Assembly (NCBI RefSeq): GCF_017526105.1
Contig: NZ_CP071839.1
Span: forward strand, 2,532,501-2,596,500
DNA from: Streptomyces cyanogenus
GTDB taxonomy: Bacteria > Actinomycetota > Actinomycetes > Streptomycetales > Streptomycetaceae
Reading direction: 5' to 3'
Length of the DNA stretch: 64,000 bases
Made by a program: the position numbers and the translations under genes. The notes under the pieces are model-generated. The model made no database searches. It had not been told where the DNA came from and saw nothing but the letters and a program-made list of their open reading frames with translations. This document shows positions 54,398-63,190 of this stretch, piece after piece. Numbering within the stretch: the first letter of the stretch is position 1; the number at the start of each line of letters is the position of its first letter.

Positions 54398-56778
54398 GCG
54401 GGCGGGCACGACTGGCGCTGTGCGCGGCGGCGGCCACCCTGATGGCTTCCTGCGCGCTGCTGCCGCTGGTCGCCGAGCCGACCTGGCTGCTGCAGCTGGT
54501 CCCGCTGGTGGCCGTGCAGACCGGGGTGGGCGCGGCGGCCCGGCGGGTGCCGCTGGGCCGGCTGCTGACCGTGGCGGCGCAGGTCCTGGTCACCCTGATG
54601 CTGCTGACCCTGGTCTTCGCCCGGCAGCACGCGATCGCCGGGCTGGTCCCCGGCCCGGACACCTTCCGGTACTTCGCCGAGCTGCTCCAGCAGGGCGCGG
54701 ACGACGTCAGCCGGTACGCGATACCGGCGCCGGTCACCGACGGCATCAAGCTGATGCTGATCGGCGGCGCGCTGGTCGTCGGGCTGCTGGTGGACGTGAT
54801 CGCGGTGACCTTCCGCAGCGCGGCCCCGGCCGGGCTGCCGCTGCTCGCCCTGTACTCGGTGGCCGCGGGCCTGTCCGGCGGCGGCGCCGGCTGGCTGTGG
54901 TTCCTGGTGGCGGCGGCCGGCTATCTGATGCTGCTGCTCGCGGAGGGCCGGGACCGGCTCGCCCAGTGGGGCCGGGTCTTCGGCGGCGCGCCCCGCGGCC
55001 CGGGCGCCCCGGAGGCCGGTGCCGTCGCGCCGGTGCGCACCGGGCGGCGGATCGGCGCGGTGGCGCTCGGGGTGGCCCTGATGGTGCCGCTCGCCCTGCC
55101 CTCGATGCACGGCGGCCTGCTGGACGCGGCCGGCACCGGCGTGGGGCCGGGCCGCGGCGACGGGGGCACGATCTCGGCGGTCAATCCGCTGGTGTCGCTG
55201 CGCGACAACCTGAACACGAACGACGACCGCCAGGTGCTGACCCTGCGGACCGACACGAACGACATCTCCGACCTGTATCTGCGGATCGTCTCGCTGGACG
55301 AGTTCGACGGCACCACCTGGACGCCGGCCCAGCGGCACATCGTCGGCGTGCCGGACAGGCTGCCCACGCCCATCGGCCTGGACCCGGACGTCAAGCGCGG
55401 CACGGTGCGGACGCTGGTCCGGGCGGCCGACTGGTACGCCCAGAACTGGCTGCCGATGCCCTACCCGCCGAACGAGGTGAAGGTCGACGGCCGGTGGCGG
55501 TACGAGCCGGTCGGGATGACCCTCGTCGGCGACCGCGGCCAGACCACGCGCGGCGCGAGCTACCAGGTGACCAGCCTGGACGTGCGGCCGACCCCGCGGC
55601 AGCTGGCCACCGCGCCGCAGCCGCCGGCCGCGCTGCAGAGCGAGTACACCAAGGTGCCGTCCTCGCTGCCGAAGGTGGTGGAGCGCACCGCCAAGCAGAT
55701 CACCGCGGGCGCGAACAGCCACTACGAGGAAGCCGTCAAGCTCCAGGACTGGTTCGCCGTCACCGGTGGCTTCCAGTACGACACCTCGGTGAAGGTGGGC
55801 CGCGGTCCCGGCGCCATAGCGAACTTCCTGAAGCAGAAGGAGGGCTTCTGCGTCCACTTCTCCTTCACGATGGCGGCGATGGCCCGCACCCTCGGCATCC
55901 CGGCCCGGGTCGCGGTGGGCTTCGCGCCGGGCACGATGCAGGCCGACGGCACCGTCGCGGTGACCCAGAAGGACGCCCACGCCTGGCCCGAGCTGTACTT
56001 CGAGGGCGTGGGCTGGACCCGCTTCGAGCCGACCCCGACCCGCGGCACCACACCGTCGTACACCCAGCCGGACACCCCCGGCAGCTCGCTGCCGCAGGAG
56101 GCGCTGCCGTCCAAGGGCGCGTCGTCGGCGCCCTCGGCCTCGGCCTCGCCGAGCGAGAGCTGCAGCAGCGACCTGCGCAAGCTCCAGGCCTGCGACAGCC
56201 CGTCCGCCGCGGCGGCCCCGCAGCAGGACGGCGACGGTACGGACTGGTGGGGATGGCTGCTGATCGCCCTGGCCGCGCTGCTGGTGCCGGCGGTTCCGCT
56301 GTCGCCGTGGCTGTGGCGGCAGCGGGTGCGCGCCCAGCGGCTGGGCGGACACGCACGGACCGCCGAGGGCGCGGCGGTACACACCCTGGCGGCCTGGCAG
56401 GAGCTGACGGACAGCGCCTGGGACCACGGCATCCCGCCGGACGAGTCGCTGACCCCGCGCAAGGCCGCCGACCGGATCGTCCGGCTCGGGCGTCTCGATC
56501 CGGCCACCGGGACCGCCGTGCACCGGCTGGCGGACGCGGTGGAGCAGGTGCTGTACGCGCCCAGGCCGCGCCCGCCGGCGGGAGCGGCGGAGGACGTGCG
56601 CCGGGTGACCGAGGGGCTGCGGGCCGGGGTGAGCACAGGGACGCGGCTGCGGGCGCGGTTCCTTCCCCGCTCGTCGGTCCGGGTGCTGTGGGCGGTGTCG
56701 GCCCGCTGGTCGGCGCTGCGGAGCCGGGTCGCGGCGGTCCGGCCGGCGGTGCGCCGGCCGTCCGGGCAGCGGGGCTGA
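54394..56778 (+). CDS. TgpA-type membrane transglutaminase-like protein
   Basis: 794 residues, ATG 54394 overlapping the DUF58 stop. Six membrane helices in the first 230 residues, a DUF3488-like exported part, then the transglutaminase-like core: Cys486 in KEGFCVHFSFTMAAMARTLG and His529 in KDAHAWPELYFEGVGWTRFE. The third triad position, Asp in TgpA, reads Glu545 here. A Ser-rich linker, another helix (WWGWLLIALAALLVPAVP) and a DUF4129-like cytoplasmic tail complete it. A terminator follows, so it ends the MoxR operon. Confidence 0.92.
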   Translation: MSGRARLALCAAAATLMASCALLPLVAEPTWLLQLVPLVAVQTGVGAAARRVPLGRLLTVAAQVLVTLMLLTLVFARQHAIAGLVPGPDTFRYFAELLQQGADDVSRYAIPAPVTDGIKLMLIGGALVVGLLVDVIAVTFRSAAPAGLPLLALYSVAAGLSGGGAGWLWFLVAAAGYLMLLLAEGRDRLAQWGRVFGGAPRGPGAPEAGAVAPVRTGRRIGAVALGVALMVPLALPSMHGGLLDAAGTGVGPGRGDGGTISAVNPLVSLRDNLNTNDDRQVLTLRTDTNDISDLYLRIVSLDEFDGTTWTPAQRHIVGVPDRLPTPIGLDPDVKRGTVRTLVRAADWYAQNWLPMPYPPNEVKVDGRWRYEPVGMTLVGDRGQTTRGASYQVTSLDVRPTPRQLATAPQPPAALQSEYTKVPSSLPKVVERTAKQITAGANSHYEEAVKLQDWFAVTGGFQYDTSVKVGRGPGAIANFLKQKEGFCVHFSFTMAAMARTLGIPARVAVGFAPGTMQADGTVAVTQKDAHAWPELYFEGVGWTRFEPTPTRGTTPSYTQPDTPGSSLPQEALPSKGASSAPSASASPSESCSSDLRKLQACDSPSAAAAPQQDGDGTDWWGWLLIALAALLVPAVPLSPWLWRQRVRAQRLGGHARTAEGAAVHTLAAWQELTDSAWDHGIPPDESLTPRKAADRIVRLGRLDPATGTAVHRLADAVEQVLYAPRPRPPAGAAEDVRRVTEGLRAGVSTGTRLRARFLPRSSVRVLWAVSARWSALRSRVAAVRPAVRRPSGQRG

Positions 56779-56785
56779 ACGCACG

Positions 56786-56823
56786 AGTGAGGGGCGGCCA
56801 CCGGATGGTGGCCGCCCCTCACT
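56786..56823. terminator. Bidirectional terminator
   Basis: Perfect 17-base arms (AGTGAGGGGCGGCCACC and complement) with a 4-base loop, between the convergent transglutaminase and DUF3040 genes. Confidence 0.9.
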
Positions 56824-56857
56824 GGTCTGCTGTGGCCGGCGCGGAGGCGCCGGGGGA

Positions 56858-57241
56858 TCAGTGCCCCTGTTCGTCCCGGCGGCGCTGCCAGCGCTGCTCG
56901 ATCCGGTCCATGACGGAGCGCCTCGGACGCACCTGACGGCGCATTCCGGCCGGGGGCTGCTCCCCGGGCTTCGGGGCCTTGCGCCAGCCGGTGACGGCGA
57001 GCACGGCACAGCCCAGCATGACGAGGAAACCGACCACGCTGACCCAGATCAGCTGCGCGACCATTCCGGCCATGAGGAGCGCGATACCCGCGAGGAAACC
57101 GGCGACCGCCTGGTAGACCCGCCGCCGGGTGTACGTCCGCAGCCCGTTTCCCTCAAGCGCCGACGCGAACTTGGGGTCTTCGGCGTACAGCGCTCGCTCC
57201 ATCTGCTCAAGCATTCGCTGCTCGTGCTCCGAGAGCGGCAC
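56858..57241 (-). CDS. DUF3040 membrane protein
   Basis: 127 residues from GTG 57241. The start PLSEHEQRMLEQMERALYAEDPKFAS is the DUF3040 signature. Two membrane helices (VAGFLAGIALLMAGMVAQLIW, VVGFLVMLGCAVLAVTGW) and a basic tail (RPRRSVMDRIEQRWQRRRDE) follow. Such proteins often sit near the dcw cluster in actinobacteria. Function unknown. Confidence 0.9.
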   Translation of the reverse strand: MPLSEHEQRMLEQMERALYAEDPKFASALEGNGLRTYTRRRVYQAVAGFLAGIALLMAGMVAQLIWVSVVGFLVMLGCAVLAVTGWRKAPKPGEQPPAGMRRQVRPRRSVMDRIEQRWQRRRDEQGH

Positions 57242-57537
57242 GGAGTCCTCCTCATCGTGCAGTCGCCGGGGGCGACCCGGGGGGTCCCTTCAGGATAGGC
57301 AGGGAATCGCCCCCGTGAAACCCGCCCCTCTACGCCAATCGGCCAACCGGAACCGTCATGGCCGTCCCGGCTCGCTGAGGCTTCCATTCCCCGGCGGCCG
57401 ACCCGTCATGCCGGGTGGTGTACCTCGATCATACGGCGCAAACCCCTCGTTCGGGGGGGTTGTGGCGTACTCCATCCGCTGCCGCGGCGCTGATCAGCGG
57501 CTCGCCCCGGTGGTGCGCTCGGGTGCCGGCGGACCGC

Positions 57538-58308
57538 TCAGGCCTGCGCGGGATCCGTCGTCTCGCCGAGCACGTGCAACTGGGTGGCCACGGAGTGGAA
57601 CGCGGGCAGTTCGGCCGCCGCGGCCTCCAGCTTCAGCAGCGCGTCCAGGGCACCGGGCTCGGTGTCCACCAGGACGCCGGGCACGAGGTCGGCGAAGACA
57701 CGCACGCCGTGCACGGCGCCGACCCTCAGGCCGGCGCTCTCGACGAGCGCGGTCAACTGCTCGGCGGTGAAGCGGCGGGGCACCGGGTCGCCGGTGCCCC
57801 AGCGGCCGTCGGGGTCCCGGAGCGCCTGCCGGGCCTCGGTGAAGTGCCCGGCGAGGGCGCGGGCGAGCACGGCCCCGCCGAGGCCGGCGGCGAGCACGCT
57901 CAGCACGCCTTCGGAGCGCAGCGCGGCGACCGCGTTGCGGACGCCCTCGGCCGGGTCGTCCACGTACTCCAGGACGCCGTGGCACAGGACGGCGTCGTAG
58001 CCGCCGCGCTCGACCACGTCGAACAGGCCGTGCGCGTCGCCCTGGACGCCCTTGACCCGGTCGGCGACACCGGCTTCGGCGGCGCGGCGCTCCAGCGCGA
58101 ACAGCGCGTTGGGGCTGGGGTCGACGACGGTGACCCGGTGGCCGAGGCGGGCGAGCGGCACGGCGAAGTTGCCGCTGCCGCCGCCGGTGTCGAGGACGTC
58201 CAGCGAGTCCCGGCCCGTGGCCTTGACCCGGCGGTCGAGGGCGTCCTGCAGGACCTCCCAGACCACGGCGGTACGGAGAGAGGCGCGGGGGCGCGTCGGG
58301 TCCGACAC
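57538..58308 (-). CDS. Class I SAM-dependent methyltransferase
   Basis: 256 residues from GTG 58308, which has GAGGAG at seven bases; an ATG at 58338 lacks one. Motif I is VLDTGGGSGNFAVPLARLGH, then VTVVDPSPNALFALERRAAE, GDAHGLFD and YDAVLCHGVLEYVDDPAEG. The profile resembles the CmoM/SmtA-like group. The substrate cannot be assigned. The 296-base gap downstream holds a weak hairpin (AACCCC/GGGGTT, 57441-57461) and otherwise nothing I can name. Confidence 0.88.
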   Translation of the reverse strand: MSDPTRPRASLRTAVVWEVLQDALDRRVKATGRDSLDVLDTGGGSGNFAVPLARLGHRVTVVDPSPNALFALERRAAEAGVADRVKGVQGDAHGLFDVVERGGYDAVLCHGVLEYVDDPAEGVRNAVAALRSEGVLSVLAAGLGGAVLARALAGHFTEARQALRDPDGRWGTGDPVPRRFTAEQLTALVESAGLRVGAVHGVRVFADLVPGVLVDTEPGALDALLKLEAAAAELPAFHSVATQLHVLGETTDPAQA

Positions 58309-58470
58309 GAGATGACTCCTCGGCAGGGCGAACGTCACGGGAGCTCCACCCTATTGCTTCCGTGCCGTGCCTGGTCACCGCGGCGGCGTCCGGCCACCGG
58401 CGTCTCGCCCGGCGGACACCGGGCGCGGCCGCACGGGACGCTGCGTGAGGGCCCGGCGCACGGTGCGTGG

Positions 58471-59049
58471 TCAGCCCGCGTCCGGCAGACCGCCCCCCTT
58501 CCCCGGGCCGTCCCCGCCGGCGCCGGTGTCGCCGCCGGTGTCCTGGCGGGGCTGGGGCAGGACCGGCTGGAGGACGAGCATCCGCTCCACGATGCGGAGG
58601 AACATCGCCACGTCCCGTATCAGGTCGTCGGCGTCCCGCTGCCCGGCCGCGCCCTGGATGCCCGCCTCGGCGCGGGCCCGGCGCGCGGCACCCGAGGCGA
58701 ACAGCGCGCTCCACTCGGTCAGCTCGGGCGCGATCTCGGGCAGCACCTCCCAGGCGCTGCGGATGCGGGCCCGGCGACGCGGGGAGGTCTCGGGCCGGCC
58801 GCGGGCGGCGAGCACGGCGGCGGCGGTGCGCAGGGCGGCCAGGTGGGCCGTCGCGTAACGCTCGTTCGGCGTGTCCAGGACGATGGCCTCCTCCAGTCCG
58901 GCCCGGGCCTGGGCGAGCAGGTCGAGGGCGGCCGGCGGGGCCGTGGCCCGGCGGAGCACGGGGTGCACGTCGCTCGCCGGGCCGGTCAGTGAGGGGGCAG
59001 GGCCGGTGGCGCGGCGCCGGGGGGCGGCGGCTGCGGACGAGTGGGCCAT
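58471..59049 (-). CDS. SAV_6107-family HEPN domain protein
   Basis: 192 residues. An Ala/Pro-rich N-terminus precedes an all-helical HEPN domain: ALDLLAQARAGLEEAIVLDT, NERYATAHLAALRTAAAVLA, RRARIRSAWEVLPEIAPELTEW and DADDLIRDVAMFLRIVERML. The HEPN RNase motif R-x4-H is present as Arg64-YATA-His69. The family name comes from the S. avermitilis homologue (recalled). HEPN proteins are often RNases of toxin or defence systems, but this one is a conserved core gene with no antitoxin beside it. Confidence 0.85.
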   Translation of the reverse strand: MAHSSAAAAPRRRATGPAPSLTGPASDVHPVLRRATAPPAALDLLAQARAGLEEAIVLDTPNERYATAHLAALRTAAAVLAARGRPETSPRRRARIRSAWEVLPEIAPELTEWSALFASGAARRARAEAGIQGAAGQRDADDLIRDVAMFLRIVERMLVLQPVLPQPRQDTGGDTGAGGDGPGKGGGLPDAG

Positions 59050-59139
59050 GACGAACCTCCTGTCGTCTGGGTGACGGCACGAATGCCGTATGTGCCCATC
59101 GTGCGGTACGCCACTGACAATCCGGCCCGACCTGGGCTT

Positions 59140-59186
59140 TTGCCTCGATCGTGGGTTCGGGCGTATTTTTGCACTGACCAGTCAGT
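59140..59186 (+). promoter_or_regulatory. Promoter with overlapping TetR-type operator
   Basis: TTGCCT (59140-59145) and GTATTT (59163-59168) are spaced 17 bases. Immediately downstream ACTGAC CA GTCAGT (59173-59186) is a perfect inverted repeat over the likely transcription start, typical of TetR-family operators of this kind. It controls the ATPase-YhgE-TetR gene set and is probably bound by the TetR regulator at 62197. Confidence 0.7.
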
Positions 59187-59211
59187 TCAAATTCTCCATG
59201 CAGGGGGGCCA

Positions 59212-60093
59212 GTGGATGCCACGGTCGGCGCGGACGTCAGGGCCGAGGGCCTCGGACTCAAGGGGCCACGGGGGTGGGCCTTCCACGGCATCACCCTGGA
59301 GGCCGAGCCCGGCTCACTGATCGCGATCGAGGGACCGTCCGGCTCCGGCCGTACGAGTCTGCTGCTCGCGCTCACGGGACGGATGAAGCCCACCGAAGGA
59401 GTGGCCACCGTCGCCGGGTTCAAACTTCCCCGGCACATGGCGGGCCTGCGCCGGGTCAGCGCGGTGGCCAACGTGAGCGGCGTGACCGACCTGGAGCCGG
59501 CCCTCACCGTCGGCGAGCACCTGCGCGAACGGGCCCTGCTGCAGCGCCGGTTCGAGGACTCCCTGCGCGAGCTGCTGCATCCCCGCGCCCAGCGCGCGCA
59601 CGAGGCGCGGCTGCGGGTCGACGCGGCCCTGGCCGCCGCCGGACTCGACCTGGAGACCCTGCCGAAGGGCTCCCGGACGGCCGTACGCGACCTGGAACGG
59701 CCGCAGGAGGTGCGGCTGTCGCTCGCGCTGGCCCTGCTCGGGCGGCCCCGGCTGCTCGGCGTGGACGACATCGACATGAAGCTCTCGGCTCCCGAACGCG
59801 AGGGGATCTGGGACACGTTGCGGTCCCTCACGCGCGCGGGGACGACGGTCGTCGCCGTGTGCCGCGCCGCTCCCGGGGACTGCCTCACCGTGCGGACCGG
59901 GGGGACGCGGGCCGAACGGCACAAGCCCGGGCCGGAGAACGGGTCCGGCAACACACCCGGGGACACACCCGCGAACGAGCCTCGGAACACGCCCGAGGCC
60001 GGCCCCGGGAACACACCCGCGAACGAGTCCGGGAAGCCCGAGCCGAAGAAGGAGGAAGCCGGCGATGCGCTCACCGAGGCTGGCCGCGCTTGA
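59212..60093 (+). CDS. Degenerate ABC-type ATP-binding protein
   Basis: 293 residues from GTG 59212. The fold is that of an ABC ATPase, but key residues are changed: Walker A reads GPSGSGRTS (Lys replaced by Arg), the signature LSGGQ is replaced by LERPQEVRLSLAL, Walker B reads LLGVDDID (catalytic Glu replaced by Asp), and the H-loop His is missing (VVAVCRAAPGD). A disordered Asn/Thr/Pro tail with ANEPRNTPE- and ANESGKPE-like units ends it. It overlaps the YhgE/Pip gene by 29 bases, so the two act together; perhaps it binds but does not hydrolyse ATP. Confidence 0.85.
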   Translation: MDATVGADVRAEGLGLKGPRGWAFHGITLEAEPGSLIAIEGPSGSGRTSLLLALTGRMKPTEGVATVAGFKLPRHMAGLRRVSAVANVSGVTDLEPALTVGEHLRERALLQRRFEDSLRELLHPRAQRAHEARLRVDAALAAAGLDLETLPKGSRTAVRDLERPQEVRLSLALALLGRPRLLGVDDIDMKLSAPEREGIWDTLRSLTRAGTTVVAVCRAAPGDCLTVRTGGTRAERHKPGPENGSGNTPGDTPANEPRNTPEAGPGNTPANESGKPEPKKEEAGDALTEAGRA

Positions 60094-62149
60094 GCTGAAG
60101 CGCTTCGGGCGCGGCAGGCTGCCGCGCGCCGCCCTGATCGCGCTGCTCGTGCTGCCCCTGCTGTACGGCGCCCTGTACCTGTGGTCCTTCTGGGACCCGT
60201 ACGGCCGTCTGGACCGGATCCCGGTGGCCCTGGTGAACGACGACAAGGGCGCCACGGCGGGCGGGAAGAAGATCACCGCGGGGGACGACATCGTCGACGG
60301 GCTGCGCGACAGCCGGACCTTCGAGTGGCACGAGGTCAGCGACGAGGAGGCCCGCGCGGGTGTCGAGGACGGCACCTACTACCTGTCGCTGACCATGCCG
60401 GCCGACTTCAGCCGCCGCATCGCCTCCAGCTCGGGCGACTCCCCGGAGACCGGCGCCCTGCGGGTGCGCACCAACGACGCGAACAACTACATCGTCGGCC
60501 AGATCTCCCGCACCGTCTTCAACGAGGTCCGCTCGGCGGCGTCCGCGAAGACCTCCCGGGGCTTCCTGGACAAGATCTTCGTGTCCTTCTCCGACATCCA
60601 CGACAAGACCGTCACGGCGGCCCGGGGCGCGGACAAGCTGAACAGCGGCATCGGGAAGGCGGAGAAGGGCTCCAAGGAGCTCGCGGACGGACTGAAGGAC
60701 GCCAAGGGCGGCAGCGGCAAGCTGGCCAAGGGCCTGCAGAAGCTCGACACCGGCTCCGGCGACCTCCAGGAGGGCTCCCGGCAGGTCGCCGACGGCACCC
60801 AGGCGCTCGCCGACAAGGTCAACGGCGTCTACGCCGAGGCGGGCCCGTTCCTGAAGACCAACGAGAAGACCATCGGGGACACCGCCCGGCTGGTCTCCGA
60901 CTCGGCGAAGGCGGTGAAGGACAACCTGGACGTGCTGGTGAAGCGCGCGCCGGCCGCCGCGAAGATCGCCCACGGGTCCTCCGCCCTCCTCGACAAGATC
61001 TACCAGGAGCGCTGCGAGGGCGTGGCCGTCCCCGACCCGGCCTGCCCCGAGCTGAAGCGGGCCAGGACGGCCGCCGCCGAGGTGGCCACCGTCGCCGACG
61101 ACCTCAACACGCTGATCGCCGACCAGAACGGCGACCTGAAGACCATGCGGGACAACCTGGGCACGCTGCAGAAGCAGGCCGACGCCCTCGCCGCGCGCGC
61201 CCCCCACCTGTACGAGGACGTCGACGACGCCGTCAAGAAGATCGACAAGCTGAACACCGGCGCGCAGAAGGTCGCCGCCGGCGCCGAGAAGCTGCACACC
61301 GGAATCGGCACCGCCCACACCGGCGCGGTCACGCTGGACCAGGGCATCGGCACCGCCAAGTCGGGCGCCGAGACCCTGAACGGCGGCCTGTACAAGCTCT
61401 CGGACGGCTCCGGCAAGCTGGCCGGCGGCCTGCACTCGGGCGCGAAGAAGATCCCGGACTACGACAAGCGGGACCGCGACCGGCGCACCGGCGTGATGGC
61501 CGACCCGGTCCAGCTGGCCTCCCACGACCTGCACAAGGCACCGAACTACGGCACCGGGTTCGCCCCCTACTTCATCCCGCTGTCCCTGTGGGTCGGCGCG
61601 ATGGTGGCCTACATGCTGATCCCGCCGCTCAACCGGCGGGCCCTCGCGGCCGGCTCCTCCGCCTGGCGGATCGCCCTGGCCGGCTGGCTGCCGGTGGTCG
61701 CGGTGGGCGTGCTCCAGGTGGTGGCGCTGATGGCCGTACTGCACTGGGCGATCGGGCTGCAGATGCTGCGGGCGGCCGGCACGATCGGCTTCCTGTGCCT
61801 GGTCACGGCCTGTTTCGCGGCGATCGTGCAGTGGCTGAACGCCCGCTTCGGCGCGGCCGGCCGGATCCTGGTGCTCGCGCTGCTGATGCTCCAGCTGACC
61901 TCGGCGGGCGGCACCTATCCCGTGCAGACCAGCCCGCGCTTCTTCAACGCCATCCACCCGTTCCTGCCGATGAGCTACATCGTGGACGCGCTGCGCCGGC
62001 TGATCACGGGCGGCGGGCTCGGCCCGGTGTGGCAGGCGTGCGGTGTGCTCACCGCGTTCACCGCCGGCGCCCTCGCGCTGACGGCCCTGGCGGCCCGCGG
62101 CCGGCAGGTGTGGACGCCGTCCCGGCTGCACCCGGAGCTGAGCCTGTGA
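60065..62149 (+). CDS. YhgE/Pip-domain membrane protein
   Basis: 694 residues. One membrane helix near the N-terminus (AALIALLVLPLLYGALYLW) is followed by a large exported region whose middle (about 175-480) holds glycine-spaced repeats such as AEKGSKELADGLKDAKGGSG, typical of YhgE/Pip proteins. Five helices close the protein in an ABC-2-like domain (YFIPLSLWVGAMVAYML, LVTACFAAIVQWLNA, LVLALLMLQLTSAGGTYP). Relatives include the phage-infection protein Pip and the type VII component EsaA. Its partner is the degenerate ATPase upstream. Confidence 0.9.
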   Translation: MRSPRLAALELKRFGRGRLPRAALIALLVLPLLYGALYLWSFWDPYGRLDRIPVALVNDDKGATAGGKKITAGDDIVDGLRDSRTFEWHEVSDEEARAGVEDGTYYLSLTMPADFSRRIASSSGDSPETGALRVRTNDANNYIVGQISRTVFNEVRSAASAKTSRGFLDKIFVSFSDIHDKTVTAARGADKLNSGIGKAEKGSKELADGLKDAKGGSGKLAKGLQKLDTGSGDLQEGSRQVADGTQALADKVNGVYAEAGPFLKTNEKTIGDTARLVSDSAKAVKDNLDVLVKRAPAAAKIAHGSSALLDKIYQERCEGVAVPDPACPELKRARTAAAEVATVADDLNTLIADQNGDLKTMRDNLGTLQKQADALAARAPHLYEDVDDAVKKIDKLNTGAQKVAAGAEKLHTGIGTAHTGAVTLDQGIGTAKSGAETLNGGLYKLSDGSGKLAGGLHSGAKKIPDYDKRDRDRRTGVMADPVQLASHDLHKAPNYGTGFAPYFIPLSLWVGAMVAYMLIPPLNRRALAAGSSAWRIALAGWLPVVAVGVLQVVALMAVLHWAIGLQMLRAAGTIGFLCLVTACFAAIVQWLNARFGAAGRILVLALLMLQLTSAGGTYPVQTSPRFFNAIHPFLPMSYIVDALRRLITGGGLGPVWQACGVLTAFTAGALALTALAARGRQVWTPSRLHPELSL

Positions 62150-62196
62150 TCCGGGGGCGGCGTCCGCACACGCGCGTACCTGTGAGAATCAGGGCC

Positions 62197-62826
62197 ATGG
62201 AAAGCAGCAGCGCCAAGGCCGGCGGCAGCACGCGCCGCGAGGCCACCCGGCAGAAGCTCTACGAGGCGGCCGTCACCCTCATCGCCGAGCAGGGCTTCTC
62301 CGCGACCACGGTGGACGAGATCGCCGAGCGGGCCGGAGTCGCGAAGGGCACGGTCTACTACAACTTCGCGAGCAAGTCCGTTCTCTTCGAGGAGCTGCTC
62401 AGGCACGGCGTCGGCCTGCTCACCGCCTCCTTGAAGGAGGCGGCCGAGCAGACGGCACGCGAGGGCGGCGGCAAGGTGGACGCGCTGGACGCGATGGTCC
62501 GCGCGGGACTGGTCTTCATCGACCGCTACCCGGCCTTCACACAGCTGTACGTCGCCGAGCTGTGGCGCACCAACCGGGCCTGGCAGTCCACCCTGATGGT
62601 GGTGCGGCAGGAGGCGGTCGCGGTGGTCGAGGGGGTGCTGCGCGAGGGCGTGGCGGCCGGCGAGTTCAGCGACGAGATCGACATCCAGCTGACGGCGGCG
62701 GCGCTGGTCGGCATGGTCCTGGTGGCCGCGCTGGACTGGAAGTCCTTCCAGCCGGAGCGCTCCCTGGACGACGTCCACGCGGCCCTGTCCCGGCTGCTCC
62801 AGGGACGGGTCAGCGGCGCGGTCTGA
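62197..62826 (+). CDS. TetR-family transcriptional regulator
   Basis: 209 residues from ATG 62197. The N-terminal HTH is ATRQKLYEAAVTLIAEQGFS plus TTVDEIAERAGVAKGTVYYN and FASKSVLFEELL. The C-terminal ligand domain includes FTQLYVAELWRTNRAWQSTL. It is the last gene of the ATPase-YhgE operon and most likely represses it through the operator at 59173-59186. The ligand is unknown. Confidence 0.93.
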   Translation: MESSSAKAGGSTRREATRQKLYEAAVTLIAEQGFSATTVDEIAERAGVAKGTVYYNFASKSVLFEELLRHGVGLLTASLKEAAEQTAREGGGKVDALDAMVRAGLVFIDRYPAFTQLYVAELWRTNRAWQSTLMVVRQEAVAVVEGVLREGVAAGEFSDEIDIQLTAAALVGMVLVAALDWKSFQPERSLDDVHAALSRLLQGRVSGAV

Positions 62827-62858
62827 GCCCGCACGCACACGGCCCGAAAGGCACACGA

Positions 62859-62894
62859 GGAAGGCGCCGGTCCGCTTCCGGACCGGCGCCTTCC
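62859..62894 (+). terminator. Terminator of the TetR operon
   Basis: Perfect 16-base arms (GGAAGGCGCCGGTCCG and complement) with a CTTC loop, 32 bases after the TetR stop. Confidence 0.9.
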
Positions 62895-63190
62895 GTTCCC
62901 CCGTGCACCACCGGGATCCCCCGGGATCCCCCCGTGATCCCCGTTCTCCCGGTGTTTCCCCCGTGCCCCCGTACTTCCTTCCCGTACTCCCCCGCGTACG
63001 GGCTCCCCCGTGCGGACCCCCGTGGTGGTCTTCCCCCGAGGCCCCCGTGTCTCGCTTCCGCCGACGGATCGGCGGAAGGAGCGGCCGGTGGGCGGGCGCC
63101 GTTCCGCCGCCCCGTGTCGGCGGTGCCGGGCCACGCCCCCTGCCGTGCCTCCACTCTCTCGTTCCGGCGGCCCGCGCCCCATCCGCGCAC
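62895..63190. repeat. C-rich intergenic region with iterated CCCCCGTG octamer
   Basis: CCCCCGTG occurs at 62898, 62929, 62958, 63005, 63017 and 63042, and CCCCCGTA at 62966. Tandem CCGGGATCC units lie around 62911-62930. No gene with acceptable codon use is seen. The minus strand has many G5 runs and might form quadruplex structures. Confidence 0.6.

Noticed and set aside
58308..58471. HEPN gene plus methyltransferase as a toxin-antitoxin or defence pair
   Set aside because: The two genes are separated by 162 bases, the methyltransferase is not a known antitoxin type, and the location looks like conserved core genome.
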